A stretch of 64,000 bases of DNA from Arthrobacter sp. B2a2-09. GTDB taxonomy: Bacteria > Actinomycetota > Actinomycetes > Actinomycetales > Micrococcaceae. A program made the position numbers and the translations under genes. How positions within the stretch are numbered: position 1 is the stretch's first letter; the number at the start of each line of letters is the position of its first letter. Location of the stretch: contig NZ_JAMXIC010000016.1 of the NCBI RefSeq assembly GCF_027587375.1, positions 58,091 through 122,090 of the forward strand. The letters are read 5' to 3'. The notes beneath the pieces were generated by a model, which was not told the origin of the DNA, did no database searches, and saw only the letters and a program-made list of their open reading frames with translations. Shown in pieces: positions 48,418-57,495 of this stretch.

Positions 48418-50667
48418 ATGAACCCGGACCCGGTCGGAACCACCAAAACCGAGGTCAAGGGCGCAACCTTGCCTCCCCGCTTCGGTTCTTCCGAAGTCCC
48501 GGCTGCGCGGGCGACACAGGACCGCATCGACATTCCTGAGTTTGCGCCCTCCCTTGAGCCCGAAGGCGATATCACTCCGGACCGTTTCCTGGACCGGGAA
48601 CTAAGCTGGCTCGCCTTCAACTCCCGCGTTCTTGAGCTCGCGGAGGATCCGGACCTCTTCCTGCTGGAGCGGGTCAATTTCCTCTCCATCTTTGCCTCGA
48701 ACCTTGATGAGTTCTTCATGGTGCGGGTTGCCGGCTTGAAGCGCCGCATCGCCACCGGACTCGCGGTGCCCTCCCCCGCCGGGCTGAGCCCCATCGAAGT
48801 CCTGGAGCAGATCGGCGATGCCGCCCGAAAGCTGCAGGAACGCCATGCGCGCGTGTTTGCCGAGCAGATCCGCCCCGCTTTGGCCTATGAGCACATTCAC
48901 CTCATGCGCTGGGACGAACTCGACGACGAGGCCCAGCACCGCTTGAGCATCATGTTCGGCGAGAAGGTCTTCCCGATCCTCACCCCCCTCGCCGTCGATC
49001 CTGCCCACCCGTTCCCTTACATCTCCGGTCTCTCCCTCAACTTGGCCGTGATTGTCCGCAACCCCGTGAGCGATAAGGAACTGTTCGCCCGCGTCAAGGT
49101 TCCGGACCAGTTGCCGCGGCTCGTCTCGATCGACGGACCGCGTGCCGGCGCTGTCCCGGGCCGCGTGGCACGATTCATCGCGCTCGAAGAGGTCATCGCG
49201 GTGCATCTGGACAAGCTGTTCCCCGGAATGGAAGTCATGGAGCACCACAGCTTCCGCGTCACCCGTAACGAGGACGTGGAAGTTGAAGAGGACGACGCCG
49301 AGAACCTCCTGCAGGCGCTTGAAAAAGAACTGCTGCGCCGCCGCTTCGGCCCGCCCGTCCGGCTTGAGGTCACCACGGACATCAACCCAAACATCCGTGC
49401 GCTCCTGGTGCGGGAACTCGGCGTCGAGGAATCCGAGGTCTACTCCGTTCCGGCGCCGCTGGACCTCCGGGGGCTGTCCGTCATCGGCGGAATCGACCGC
49501 GCCGACCTCCACTACCCGAAGCACGTGCCCCACACCTCGCGGTACCTGAACGAATCCGAGACGTCCAAAGCCGCCAACGTCTTCGCGGCAATGCGCCGCC
49601 GCGACATCCTGCTGCACCACCCGTACGACTCGTTCTCGACGTCGGTCCAGGCCTTCCTGGAACAGGCAGCCGCCGACCCCAAGGTCCAGGCCATCAAGCA
49701 GACCCTGTACCGAACCTCCGGCGATTCCCCCATCGTGGACGCACTGATCGACGCTGCCGAGGCCGGCAAGCAGGTCTTGGCCCTCGTGGAGATCAAGGCC
49801 CGCTTTGACGAGCAAGCCAATATCTCCTGGGCCCGCAAACTGGAGCAGGCCGGCGTGCACGTGGTGTACGGCATCGTGGGACTCAAGACGCACTGCAAGT
49901 TGTCCCTGGTTGTCCGTCAGGAAGTGGATGGCCTCCGCAGGTACTGCCATATCGGGACGGGCAACTACCACCCGCGGACGGCCCGCTACTACGAGGACCT
50001 TGGCCTGTTGACCTCCAATGAGCAGGTGGGCGAGGACCTGTCCAAGCTCTTCAACCAGCTCTCCGGATATGCCCCCAAGTCGACCTTCAAGCGGCTCCTT
50101 GTGGCTCCCCGCTCAGTGCGGTCCGGATTGATCGACAGGATCGAAACCGAAATCCGCAACGCCCGCGCGGGAATTGCCGCCAAGGTCCAGATCAAGGTCA
50201 ACTCCATGGTTGACGAGGCCACCATCGATGCCCTTTACCGTGCGTCACAGGCCGGGGTAAAGGTTGACGTCATTGTCCGTGGCATCTGCTCGCTGCGTCC
50301 GGGAGTGCCTGGACTGAGCGAAAACATTACGGTTCGCTCCGTCCTGGGCCGCTTCCTGGAGCACTCGCGCGTGTTTGCGTTCGCCAATGCAAACGATCCC
50401 GTGGTGTACATCGGCTCCGCGGACATGATGCACCGCAACCTCGACCGCCGCGTTGAGGCATTGGTGCAGCTCTCCAACCGCGAAGACACCGCCGAGGTCA
50501 TGGACCTGCTGCGCCGTTACCTGGACCCAGGCACTGCCAGCTGGCATCTCGACAACGAAGGCCACTGGACCAGGTTCCACCAGGCCGAGGACGGCACACC
50601 GCTTCTGGACATCCAGTCCTGGCTGCTTGCCTCCCGGTCCCGTCAACGTGCAGTTGCCCGGCGGTAG
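48418..50667 (+). CDS. ppk1: Polyphosphate kinase 1
   Basis: PPK1 makes polyphosphate from ATP. The 749-residue protein has the full domain set: an N-terminal domain, head domain and two C-terminal phospholipase D-like domains. FLDRELSWLAFNSRVLELA is at the start of the family core, LPEGKRF-like sequence was not looked for in detail, and the auto-phosphorylated His lies in LKTHCKLSLVVR with the downstream GTGNYHPRTARYYEDLGLLT. It is followed in 12 bases by the Nudix-phosphatase gene, as in other actinobacteria (ppk1-mutT1). Confidence 0.95.
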   Translation: MNPDPVGTTKTEVKGATLPPRFGSSEVPAARATQDRIDIPEFAPSLEPEGDITPDRFLDRELSWLAFNSRVLELAEDPDLFLLERVNFLSIFASNLDEFFMVRVAGLKRRIATGLAVPSPAGLSPIEVLEQIGDAARKLQERHARVFAEQIRPALAYEHIHLMRWDELDDEAQHRLSIMFGEKVFPILTPLAVDPAHPFPYISGLSLNLAVIVRNPVSDKELFARVKVPDQLPRLVSIDGPRAGAVPGRVARFIALEEVIAVHLDKLFPGMEVMEHHSFRVTRNEDVEVEEDDAENLLQALEKELLRRRFGPPVRLEVTTDINPNIRALLVRELGVEESEVYSVPAPLDLRGLSVIGGIDRADLHYPKHVPHTSRYLNESETSKAANVFAAMRRRDILLHHPYDSFSTSVQAFLEQAAADPKVQAIKQTLYRTSGDSPIVDALIDAAEAGKQVLALVEIKARFDEQANISWARKLEQAGVHVVYGIVGLKTHCKLSLVVRQEVDGLRRYCHIGTGNYHPRTARYYEDLGLLTSNEQVGEDLSKLFNQLSGYAPKSTFKRLLVAPRSVRSGLIDRIETEIRNARAGIAAKVQIKVNSMVDEATIDALYRASQAGVKVDVIVRGICSLRPGVPGLSENITVRSVLGRFLEHSRVFAFANANDPVVYIGSADMMHRNLDRRVEALVQLSNREDTAEVMDLLRRYLDPGTASWHLDNEGHWTRFHQAEDGTPLLDIQSWLLASRSRQRAVARR

Positions 50668-50678
50668 GCAGCGAAAAG

Positions 50679-51647
50679 TTGAAGAGCGATACGCCTGTTG
50701 AAGACCAGACGGACCATCCCGGGGAGCCGATCGCCGTCACGGCGGCCGGCGCTATTCCTTGGCGCGTCACCAAGGGTGCCCTTGAGGTCCTGCTGATCCA
50801 TCGGCCCAAGTATGACGACTGGTCCTGGCCCAAGGGCAAGCTTGATTCCGGGGAAACCATCCCGGAGTGCGCCGTTCGCGAGATCAGGGAAGAAATAGGC
50901 CTCAAGGCTGCCCTCGGTATCCCCCTTCCTCCGACGCATTACCATGTGGCGGCCGGACTGAAAGTGGTGCACTACTGGGCGATGCAGGTCAACGGGTCCG
51001 TCATCAAGCCGGACGGCGAGGAAGTGGACGCCTACATGTGGGCCGCGCCGGACAAGGCGGCCCGGTTCCTGAGCAACCCCACGGACGTGAGCCCGCTCCA
51101 GGCGCTGGCGAAGGCGCACCTGAACGGTGAGCTGGAGACATGGCCGCTGATCCTGGTGCGTCATGCCAAAGCCAAGCCGCGGTCTTCCTGGACCAAGGCC
51201 GAAGGCAGCAGGCCGTTGGCCGTGACGGGCCTGCGGCAGGCACTCGCGGTGGAGCGGCTTCTGGGCGTGTGGAAGCCCCTCTGGATCGTGAGCAGTCCTT
51301 GGGCACGGTGCGTGTCCACCATCGCACCGTACGCCAAGGCGGCCGGAGCCAAGGTGAAACTTGTGGAGGCCTTGACGGAGCACCACCACCAGCGGAGCCC
51401 GAAGAAGACGTCCGCCGTCGTCGAGGGCTTGTTCGACAAACAGCGCGGGGTGGCCGTGTGCACCCATAGACCGGCACTCCCCACCATTCTGAAGAAACTT
51501 GGCGAGCGCATGGGCCCGGAGCTTCACGAGATGCTGCCCGCCCAGGATCCGTACCTGGCCCCTGGCGAGATGATCGTGTGCCACGTGGCCCGTGGAAACG
51601 GCCAGCGCGTAGTGGCCGTGGAACAGATCAAGCCCTTCGACGACTGA
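50679..51647 (+). CDS. mutT1: Nudix hydrolase fused to histidine phosphatase (MutT1-like)
   Basis: A 322-residue two-domain protein. The N-terminal Nudix domain has the full box GKLDSGETIPECAVREIREE (about 53-72, continuing IGL). The C-terminal domain is a histidine phosphatase with LVRHAKAKPRSS (catalytic RHA at about 161-163). MutT1-type fusions act on oxidised nucleotides or diadenosine polyphosphates and lie next to ppk1 in mycobacteria. The start is TTG, 12 bases after ppk1; it is the first start in frame after the ppk1 stop. Confidence 0.9.
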   Translation: MKSDTPVEDQTDHPGEPIAVTAAGAIPWRVTKGALEVLLIHRPKYDDWSWPKGKLDSGETIPECAVREIREEIGLKAALGIPLPPTHYHVAAGLKVVHYWAMQVNGSVIKPDGEEVDAYMWAAPDKAARFLSNPTDVSPLQALAKAHLNGELETWPLILVRHAKAKPRSSWTKAEGSRPLAVTGLRQALAVERLLGVWKPLWIVSSPWARCVSTIAPYAKAAGAKVKLVEALTEHHHQRSPKKTSAVVEGLFDKQRGVAVCTHRPALPTILKKLGERMGPELHEMLPAQDPYLAPGEMIVCHVARGNGQRVVAVEQIKPFDD

Positions 51648-51665
51648 CTCCAGTAAGCTGGGTGC

Positions 51666-52469
51666 GTGAGCATCCCAACCCCATATGAAGACCTCCTGCG
51701 TGATGTCATGGCCAACGGCACGCACAAGTCGGACCGCACGGGCACCGGCACGCGGAGCGTTTTCGGCCGCCAGCTGCGCTTCGATCTGAGCCAGGGTTTC
51801 CCGCTCATCACCACCAAGCGAGTGCACTTCAAATCGCTCGCGCTGGAGCTTCTGTGGTTCCTCCGCGGCGAATCCAATGTGAAATGGCTCCAGGAGCAGG
51901 GTGTCAGCATCTGGGATGAATGGGCAGACGCCGACGGCGAACTCGGCCCGGTTTACGGCGTGCAGTGGCGCAGCTGGCCGACCCCCGATGGCGGGCACGT
52001 AGACCAGATCGCGGAGCTCATGAAGGGCCTGGCAGCCAACCCGGATTCCCGCCGGCACATCGTCTCGGCATGGAACGTGTCCGAGATCAAGGACATGGCA
52101 CTGCCGCCGTGCCACGCGTTCTTCCAGTTCTACGTTGCCGACGGCAAGTTGTCCTGCCAGTTGTACCAGCGTTCGGCCGACATGTTCCTGGGCGTCCCCT
52201 TCAACATCGCTTCCTATGCGTTGCTGACCTGTATGGTGGCCCAGCAGCTGGGCCTTGAGCCTGGCGATTTCGTCTGGACCGGCGGGGACGTCCACGTTTA
52301 CGACAACCACGTGGAGCAGGTCACCGAGCAGCTGTCCCGGGAGCCCTACGAGTACCCGCAGTTGCGCTTCGCCCGCAAGCCGGACTCGATCTTCGACTAC
52401 ACCTTCGAGGACTTCGAAGTAGTCGGCTACCGCCACCACCCCTCCATCAAGGCGCCCGTGGCGGTATGA
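51666..52469 (+). CDS. thyA: Thymidylate synthase
   Basis: ThyA methylates dUMP using methylene-tetrahydrofolate, giving dTMP and dihydrofolate. The 267-residue protein has DRTGTGTRSVFG (about 23-34), the catalytic Cys in ALPPCHAFFQF (about 149) and QRSADMFLGVPFNIASYA, all conserved. The start is a GTG. It overlaps folA by four bases, which fits recycling of dihydrofolate. Confidence 0.97.
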   Translation: MSIPTPYEDLLRDVMANGTHKSDRTGTGTRSVFGRQLRFDLSQGFPLITTKRVHFKSLALELLWFLRGESNVKWLQEQGVSIWDEWADADGELGPVYGVQWRSWPTPDGGHVDQIAELMKGLAANPDSRRHIVSAWNVSEIKDMALPPCHAFFQFYVADGKLSCQLYQRSADMFLGVPFNIASYALLTCMVAQQLGLEPGDFVWTGGDVHVYDNHVEQVTEQLSREPYEYPQLRFARKPDSIFDYTFEDFEVVGYRHHPSIKAPVAV

Positions 52470-53053
52470 GCATCCACGAAACTCCTGACGCGGAGTCGCC
52501 TTCCTCCGGGGAGGCCGCGGAAACGCCCAGCGGAATCGGCCTGGTGTGGGCACAGACCGGCGGCGGAGTGATCGGCAAGGGCGGGACCATGCCCTGGCAC
52601 GTCCCCGAAGATTTGAAGCACTTCAGCCAGCTGACATCAGGACATCCGGTCATCATGGGCCGGAAAACCTGGGAGTCTTTTCCCGCAAAGTACCGCCCTT
52701 TGCCCGGTCGCACCAATATCGTGGTGACCCGGCAACACGGTTGGGCTGACTCGCCCGAAGCAAGTGGCGCCGTCGTCGTCTCCTCCCTTGACGCCGCCCT
52801 CCTCGAGTCCCAGTTCGCACCGGGCGGCCAGAACGTCTGGATCATTGGTGGGGGCGAGATTTACCGGCAGTCCATGGACATCGCGAATGTCGCGGTCGTC
52901 ACGGTCATTGATTCCGACACCGACGGCGACACTTTCGCGCCGGAGTTCGGCGAGGCTTGGAATCTTGAGGCGACGCACCCGGCTGAGGGCTGGCTGACCT
53001 CCAAGAACGGCACCAACTACCGGATCGCCACGTGGCGCCGGACGGAAGACTGA
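52466..53053 (+). CDS. folA: Dihydrofolate reductase
   Basis: FolA reduces the dihydrofolate produced by ThyA. The 195-residue protein has an N-terminal extension of about 22 residues (MSIHETPDAESPSSGEAAET) before the core IGLVWAQTGGGVIGKGG. TMPWHVPEDLKHF is the substrate-binding segment and VIMGRKTWESFP is typical. It is coupled to thyA (ATGA) and is directly followed by a small membrane protein. Confidence 0.96.
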   Translation: MSIHETPDAESPSSGEAAETPSGIGLVWAQTGGGVIGKGGTMPWHVPEDLKHFSQLTSGHPVIMGRKTWESFPAKYRPLPGRTNIVVTRQHGWADSPEASGAVVVSSLDAALLESQFAPGGQNVWIIGGGEIYRQSMDIANVAVVTVIDSDTDGDTFAPEFGEAWNLEATHPAEGWLTSKNGTNYRIATWRRTED

Positions 53054-53055
53054 GA

Positions 53056-53280
53056 ATGCTGAAGAAACCTGAGACCCTGTTCGTGCTCGGCTACATGTTG
53101 TTGCCGCTCTTCGCGCTCTTGTCCGCGATCGTTGGGCTCACCATGATCCTGGGCGGCAACAAGATCCTGGGGATCATCGTCCTGGTGGTGGTGACCCAGG
53201 TCTTCGCATTTGGCGCGTTTTACGCCCTGCGCGCCCGCAAGACAGCCCTGCTGGAAGAGCCCGACGCCTCACCCAAGTAA
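53056..53280 (+). CDS. 74-residue membrane protein
   Basis: A small protein with two hydrophobic segments (about 8-28 and 36-58), starting MLKKPETLFVLGYMLLPLFA at the ATG at 53056, two bases after the folA stop. The C-terminus is charged. Likely co-transcribed with thyA-folA. No family recognised; similar small proteins occur near folA in related genomes as far as I recall, without known role. Confidence 0.78.
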   Translation: MLKKPETLFVLGYMLLPLFALLSAIVGLTMILGGNKILGIIVLVVVTQVFAFGAFYALRARKTALLEEPDASPK

Positions 53281-53291
53281 CTCGTCCCCTT

Positions 53292-53359
53292 ACCCAACTA
53301 GCTCGCATTAGTTGTCGTTTTGAGCCGTCACAACGACAACAACTGCGAGCTAGTTGGGT
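53292..53359. repeat. Long inverted repeat upstream of asd
   Basis: A near-perfect 28-bp inverted repeat (53292-53319 with 53332-53359), two mismatches, 12-base loop TTGAGCCGTCAC. The arms begin ACCCAACTAGCTCGC. It is related in sequence and shape to the repeat at 54565-54626 after asd. It lies between the small membrane gene and asd. Confidence 0.9.
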
Positions 53360-53409
53360 CGTGACGTAACCGACAGCGGCCGGGAGCCGCGAAAGTCTAC
53401 ACTTGTTCA

Positions 53410-54552
53410 ATGACTACAGCAGCTAATCCGTCCGTTGGACTGGTCGGTTGGCGTGGCATGGTCGGCTCCGTCCTGATGCAGCGCATGCAGGAAGAGGGCG
53501 ACTTCGCCAACATCAACCCGGTATTTTTCTCCACCTCGAACGCTGGAGGTGCCGCGCCGTCATTTGCTGACGGCGCAGGCAAGCTCGAAAACGCGTTCGA
53601 TATTGAGACTCTTGCCAAGCTGCCGATTATTGTGACCGCCCAGGGTGGCGACTACACGAAGCAAGTCCACGGTGAGCTTCGCGGCCGTGGCTGGGATGGG
53701 CTTTGGATCGACGCCGCGTCCACGCTGCGCATGAACGACGACTCCATCATCGTGCTGGACCCCATCAACCGCGACGTCATCGACGCAGGTCTGTCCGGCG
53801 GCGTGAAGGACTACATCGGCGGCAACTGCACGGTCTCCTGCATGCTCATGGGACTCGGCGGCCTGTTCAAGAACAACCTGGTCGAGTGGGGTACCTCCAT
53901 GACCTACCAGGCGGCCTCCGGCGGCGGCGCCCGCCACATGCGCGAACTGCTCAACCAGTTCGGCACCCTTAACAACGAAGTCAGCAGCGAACTGGACGAT
54001 CCCGCCTCCGCGATCCTGGAGATCGACCGCAAGGTCCTGGCGACCCAGCGCTCCGGCGTCGACGCCACCCAGTTCGGCGTTCCGCTGGCCGGCTCCCTGA
54101 TCCCGTGGATCGACGCCGACCTCGGCAACGGCCAGTCCAAGGAAGAGTGGAAGGCCGGGGTGGAAACCAACAAGATCCTTGGCACGGGCAACGGAAAGCC
54201 GGGCAAGGACCATGTGGTCATGGATGGCCTCTGCGTCCGTATCGGCGCCATGCGCTCCCACTCCCAGGCATTGACGCTCAAGCTGCGCGAGGACCTGTCC
54301 GTCGCCGAAATCGAGAAACTCCTGGACGCTGACAACGAGTGGGCCAAGGTTGTGCCCAACACCAAGGAAGCCTCCATGGCGGACCTCACACCGGTGGCTG
54401 CCTCCGGCACCTTGGAGATCCCTGTGGGCCGTATCCGCAAGCTTGAGATGGGCCCTGAATACATCAGCGCCTTCACCGTGGGCGACCAGCTCCTCTGGGG
54501 CGCTGCCGAGCCGCTGCGTCGCATGCTGAAGATCGCTACCGGCACCCTCTAG
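53410..54552 (+). CDS. asd: Aspartate-semialdehyde dehydrogenase
   Basis: Asd makes aspartate 4-semialdehyde for lysine, methionine, threonine and diaminopimelate. The 380-residue protein is of the long type: GLVGWRGMVGSVLMQRM (N-terminal Rossmann, about 10-26), GGNCTVSCM with catalytic Cys at about 140, and the conserved SHSQALTLKL near 280. It stands alone, bracketed on both sides by related palindromes. Confidence 0.96.
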   Translation: MTTAANPSVGLVGWRGMVGSVLMQRMQEEGDFANINPVFFSTSNAGGAAPSFADGAGKLENAFDIETLAKLPIIVTAQGGDYTKQVHGELRGRGWDGLWIDAASTLRMNDDSIIVLDPINRDVIDAGLSGGVKDYIGGNCTVSCMLMGLGGLFKNNLVEWGTSMTYQAASGGGARHMRELLNQFGTLNNEVSSELDDPASAILEIDRKVLATQRSGVDATQFGVPLAGSLIPWIDADLGNGQSKEEWKAGVETNKILGTGNGKPGKDHVVMDGLCVRIGAMRSHSQALTLKLREDLSVAEIEKLLDADNEWAKVVPNTKEASMADLTPVAASGTLEIPVGRIRKLEMGPEYISAFTVGDQLLWGAAEPLRRMLKIATGTL

Positions 54553-54564
54553 GCGCCCGCTTTT

Positions 54565-54626
54565 CAACTGACTCGCAGTTGATGTCGTTTTGAGCGCTCA
54601 TAACGACATCAACTGCGAGTCAGTTG
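54565..54626. repeat. Long inverted repeat downstream of asd
   Basis: A perfect 25-bp inverted repeat (54565-54589 with 54602-54626) with a 12-base loop TTGAGCGCTCAT. The loop itself contains the palindrome TGAGCGCTCA. It shares the CAACT..CTCGCA and GTCGTTTTGAG words with the upstream copy. It lies 12 bases after the asd stop and 7 bases before the convergent winged-helix gene. Confidence 0.92.
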
Positions 54627-54633
54627 GGGCCCC

Positions 54634-55752
54634 TCAACTCTCCATGAACCGCAGGTACTTCGCGGCCTGGAGTTCGAAGGACCGCTTGGCTGCCGGACTC
54701 AGGCCTTCCGGGGCGAACGGTTCAGGCACGACGACGGCGCTCCGGCCGGTGCCGCTGCGGGACCAGGTGCCCACCACTTCGCCGCCGGACACGATCATCC
54801 GCTTGAAGACACCGTTGCCGCCCGGAACGACCTTCTGGAAATGCTCCGGGGGCAGGACAAGACTGCGGTCCGTATACCCGAGCAGGAATTCATCGAATCC
54901 CGGCAAGGCGAGGACCGTCCGCGAGCCGGGGACGCCGTCGTCGAGCAGTGCTGCCGTCTGGGGCGACAGCCAATAGGACGTTCCCTGGAAGACGAGCTCA
55001 ACAAGTTGGCTGCGAATAGCCTCGTGGGCTGCCTTGACCTCGGCTTTGGGAATCTGGGTCCACCACGCGAAGTCAAGGAGCGTGGCCGGTCCGTGGCTGC
55101 GTATATACCTGAGCAGGAATTCGGCAATCCCCTCTTCACGGCCCAACGCCTTGGATTCCGGAATCCACTCATCGAAGGCCACGAACAGTTGCTGTCCAAG
55201 GGCTTTGCCCGCGGTGCCCGCCGGAGGTCCTTGGACCAACCACGCGTTCTGGCACAGGATCCAGAGCAAATGGATGCCACGTTGGGCCGCGGTCACTTGG
55301 CCAGCGGATTCGAAGATCTTGAAAAGTTCCTCGCGAGTGGCGCCTGGGCTGCCGGCGACGCGTTCAAGGGCAAGCTCCCGGCACATGGCGACGTCGGCCT
55401 CTTCGATACCGAGCTCCCGGTGCCGTGTGGCAACCGAACGCATGGATCGATCTGTGGTGATGGCCAGGATCCAGCGCAAGTCCTGCGGTGGAACCAGGTG
55501 AAGCGTGCCACGCATGGGCCAGGACCGGACCACTGTGCCGTTCTCCAGCGCTTCCAACACCTTCGAGAGGCCGGAACCGGGGACTCGCTGCCCCACCGCC
55601 CAGAACGCCGAGGCGAGGTCTTGAGCCTGCATGGCGCCCATCCTGGAGACGCATTCCTCCGGGCTGCTGAATCCCCCAAGCAATCCTTGACTGGCAAGGC
55701 GCAGCCTGCCCATGACTTTGGGAGTGACGCGGATCTTCGCCGAAGCTGCCAT
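54634..55752 (-). CDS. Winged-helix DNA-binding protein (HTH_42)
   Basis: A 372-residue protein of the HTH_42 family, a group also related to YcaQ-type DNA glycosylases acting on crosslinks. Recognised by MGAMQAQDLASAFWAVGQRV, the RGTLHLVPPQDLRWIL segment and a C-terminal GTWSRSGTGRSAVVVPEPF. The ATG at 55752 is used; a start 16 codons earlier has less support. Its exact role is unknown. It converges with asd. Confidence 0.82.
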   Translation of the reverse strand: MAASAKIRVTPKVMGRLRLASQGLLGGFSSPEECVSRMGAMQAQDLASAFWAVGQRVPGSGLSKVLEALENGTVVRSWPMRGTLHLVPPQDLRWILAITTDRSMRSVATRHRELGIEEADVAMCRELALERVAGSPGATREELFKIFESAGQVTAAQRGIHLLWILCQNAWLVQGPPAGTAGKALGQQLFVAFDEWIPESKALGREEGIAEFLLRYIRSHGPATLLDFAWWTQIPKAEVKAAHEAIRSQLVELVFQGTSYWLSPQTAALLDDGVPGSRTVLALPGFDEFLLGYTDRSLVLPPEHFQKVVPGGNGVFKRMIVSGGEVVGTWSRSGTGRSAVVVPEPFAPEGLSPAAKRSFELQAAKYLRFMES

Positions 55753-55861
55753 GGCCCCATCATAGGCCGCACGGCGGACAGCTTCGGTCCTCAATAGCAC
55801 GCTGGAGGAACTCCCATGCCGCTCACAGGGGCCTTCCAGCGGGCCCTCCTACGCTAAGGGA

Positions 55862-56332
55862 ATGCTGTTCGGTGAGTTAGGTCCGCTGCTGCGGCCGCTC
55901 AGCCGGCGGTTAGCGGCCGCTGGTTGGTGCGCCGCCGCCGTCGGGCTTGTGTGCGGCTTGGCAATAGCTGTTGGTGCGGGGGTTCGGTTGTCCCCGTCGA
56001 TGCAGGCCGTCCAAGCGGTGGGACTCGCCGCCACTGGCGCCGCAGCCCTCCTCCTGGGCCTTGCTGCCGCGTGCCAGCCATCGTCCGATCGGCACGTCGA
56101 CGATCCCGAACCAGGGTTCCAGACCGGCGCGAGCGATCAAGTGCGCAGCTTCCTGCTTGCCGCCATCGTCATGCTCCTGGGGGTGGCAGGCTTCGCGGCA
56201 GCCGGCTGGATTTCGCCCGGCGGTCCGTCGCCGCAAAGCATAGCGTTCAGCCAGATCTTCCTCTTGGGGGCAGCCAGCTGCGGGCTGACGTTCCTGCTGC
56301 TCAACAAGGTCCTCCCGACCGGAAAGCGCTGA
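55862..56332 (+). CDS. Four-span membrane protein
   Basis: A 156-residue protein with about four hydrophobic stretches (about 18-43, 52-73, 96-118 and 128-148). The N-terminus MLFGELGPLLRPLSRRLAAA is basic before the first span. No family is recognised. It is between the divergent winged-helix gene and the convergent murB. Confidence 0.7.
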   Translation: MLFGELGPLLRPLSRRLAAAGWCAAAVGLVCGLAIAVGAGVRLSPSMQAVQAVGLAATGAAALLLGLAAACQPSSDRHVDDPEPGFQTGASDQVRSFLLAAIVMLLGVAGFAAAGWISPGGPSPQSIAFSQIFLLGAASCGLTFLLLNKVLPTGKR

Positions 56333-56365
56333 CGCGGGTTCCTCGCGGGTTCCTCGCGGGCTCCT
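56333..56365. repeat. 11-bp tandem repeat at murB end
   Basis: Three copies of CGCGGGTTCCT (the last reads CGCGGGCTCCT) at 56333-56343, 56344-56354 and 56355-56365. They lie between the membrane-protein stop and the murB stop. Small and probably a slippage product. Confidence 0.85.
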
Positions 56366-57431
56366 ACAGGGCCAAACCGATGAGTAGCGGCTCCGGATGC
56401 AGTTCAATGCCAAAACGCTCGACGACGCCGCTGCGCACCTCGCGCGCGATCGCCACCATGTCCTCCGCGCTGGCTCCTCCCCGGTTGGTGATGGCCAGGG
56501 TGTGTTTGGTGGACAGCGAGGCTCGGCCGCCGGAGACGCTCGCGGGATCGAGTCCGAAGCCCTTTCCGAAGCCGGCCTGGTCGATCAACCAGGCTGCCGA
56601 CAACTTCACGAGGCCATCGCTTCCAGCCGGGTACTGCGGCGCTCCCTCGGGCAGCGATGCAGCCGCGGTGGCCGGAACAATCGGGTTGGTGAAGAAGGAA
56701 CCCGTGGAGTACGTGTCCCTGTCCGAAGCATCCAGGACCATGCCCTTGGAGGCACGCAGCCGCAGGACTTCGCGCCGCACGTCGTTGGAATACGCGCGCT
56801 TCCCGGCCTCGACCCCGAGGGACCGGGCTAGCTCCGCATACCGGATGGCTGCGCTCATGCGTCCGAGCGGCAGCTGGAATTCAACCGTCAGCACCACGTA
56901 ACGGGGTGAGCCCTCGGTGGTGGTCTGTTTGAGGATGGAGTCCCGGTAGCCGAACTTGAGCTCGGAGTTGGTGAAGGTCTGCACGGCGTTGCGTTCGCGG
57001 TCCCAGGTACGGACGGCGGCGATGGTCTGGGAGACGTCGGCACCATAGGCGCCCACATTCTGTACAGGAGTGGCGCCCGTGGCTCCGGGGATGCCGGAGA
57101 GCGCTTCCAGCCCGGACCACGCGTGCAGCACGGAGTGCTCCACGAGGGCGTCCCAGTTGTGCCCGGACTGGACCACCACGGAGACTCCCCCGCAACTATC
57201 TTCCGAGTTGACGGTGAAGCCCTGCGAGGCGATCTTTAGCACGGTTCCCGGGTAGCCGGCGTCGGAGATCAGGAGGTTGGATCCCCCGCCGATGATCAGC
57301 AGTTTCTCGCCGGCAGCGTCCGCCGAGCGGACGGCGTCGATGATTTCCCCTTCGGTGCGGGCCTCCACAAAGGTGCCGGCAGGGCCACCAACGGCGGCCG
57401 TGGTCAGTTCGGAGAGCATCGTCTGGGTCAC
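56364..57431 (-). CDS. murB: UDP-N-acetylenolpyruvoylglucosamine reductase
   Basis: MurB makes UDP-MurNAc for peptidoglycan. The 355-residue protein has GGGSNLLISDAGYPG (FAD-binding), GIPGATGATPVQNVGAYG and the catalytic Ser in GSFFTNPIV, so it is the type I enzyme. Starts are GTG (57431) or the preceding TTG (57434). It is the last gene of a minus-strand run that includes the MaoC pair, an arrangement conserved near secE in other actinobacteria. Confidence 0.94.
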   Translation of the reverse strand: MTQTMLSELTTAAVGGPAGTFVEARTEGEIIDAVRSADAAGEKLLIIGGGSNLLISDAGYPGTVLKIASQGFTVNSEDSCGGVSVVVQSGHNWDALVEHSVLHAWSGLEALSGIPGATGATPVQNVGAYGADVSQTIAAVRTWDRERNAVQTFTNSELKFGYRDSILKQTTTEGSPRYVVLTVEFQLPLGRMSAAIRYAELARSLGVEAGKRAYSNDVRREVLRLRASKGMVLDASDRDTYSTGSFFTNPIVPATAAASLPEGAPQYPAGSDGLVKLSAAWLIDQAGFGKGFGLDPASVSGGRASLSTKHTLAITNRGGASAEDMVAIAREVRSGVVERFGIELHPEPLLIGLAL

Positions 57432-57495
57432 CAAACAAGCCTAGCGGGGATTGCCTGCCCTAGCCGACTCAGGGATTTGCCGGCTCAGGGACCCG

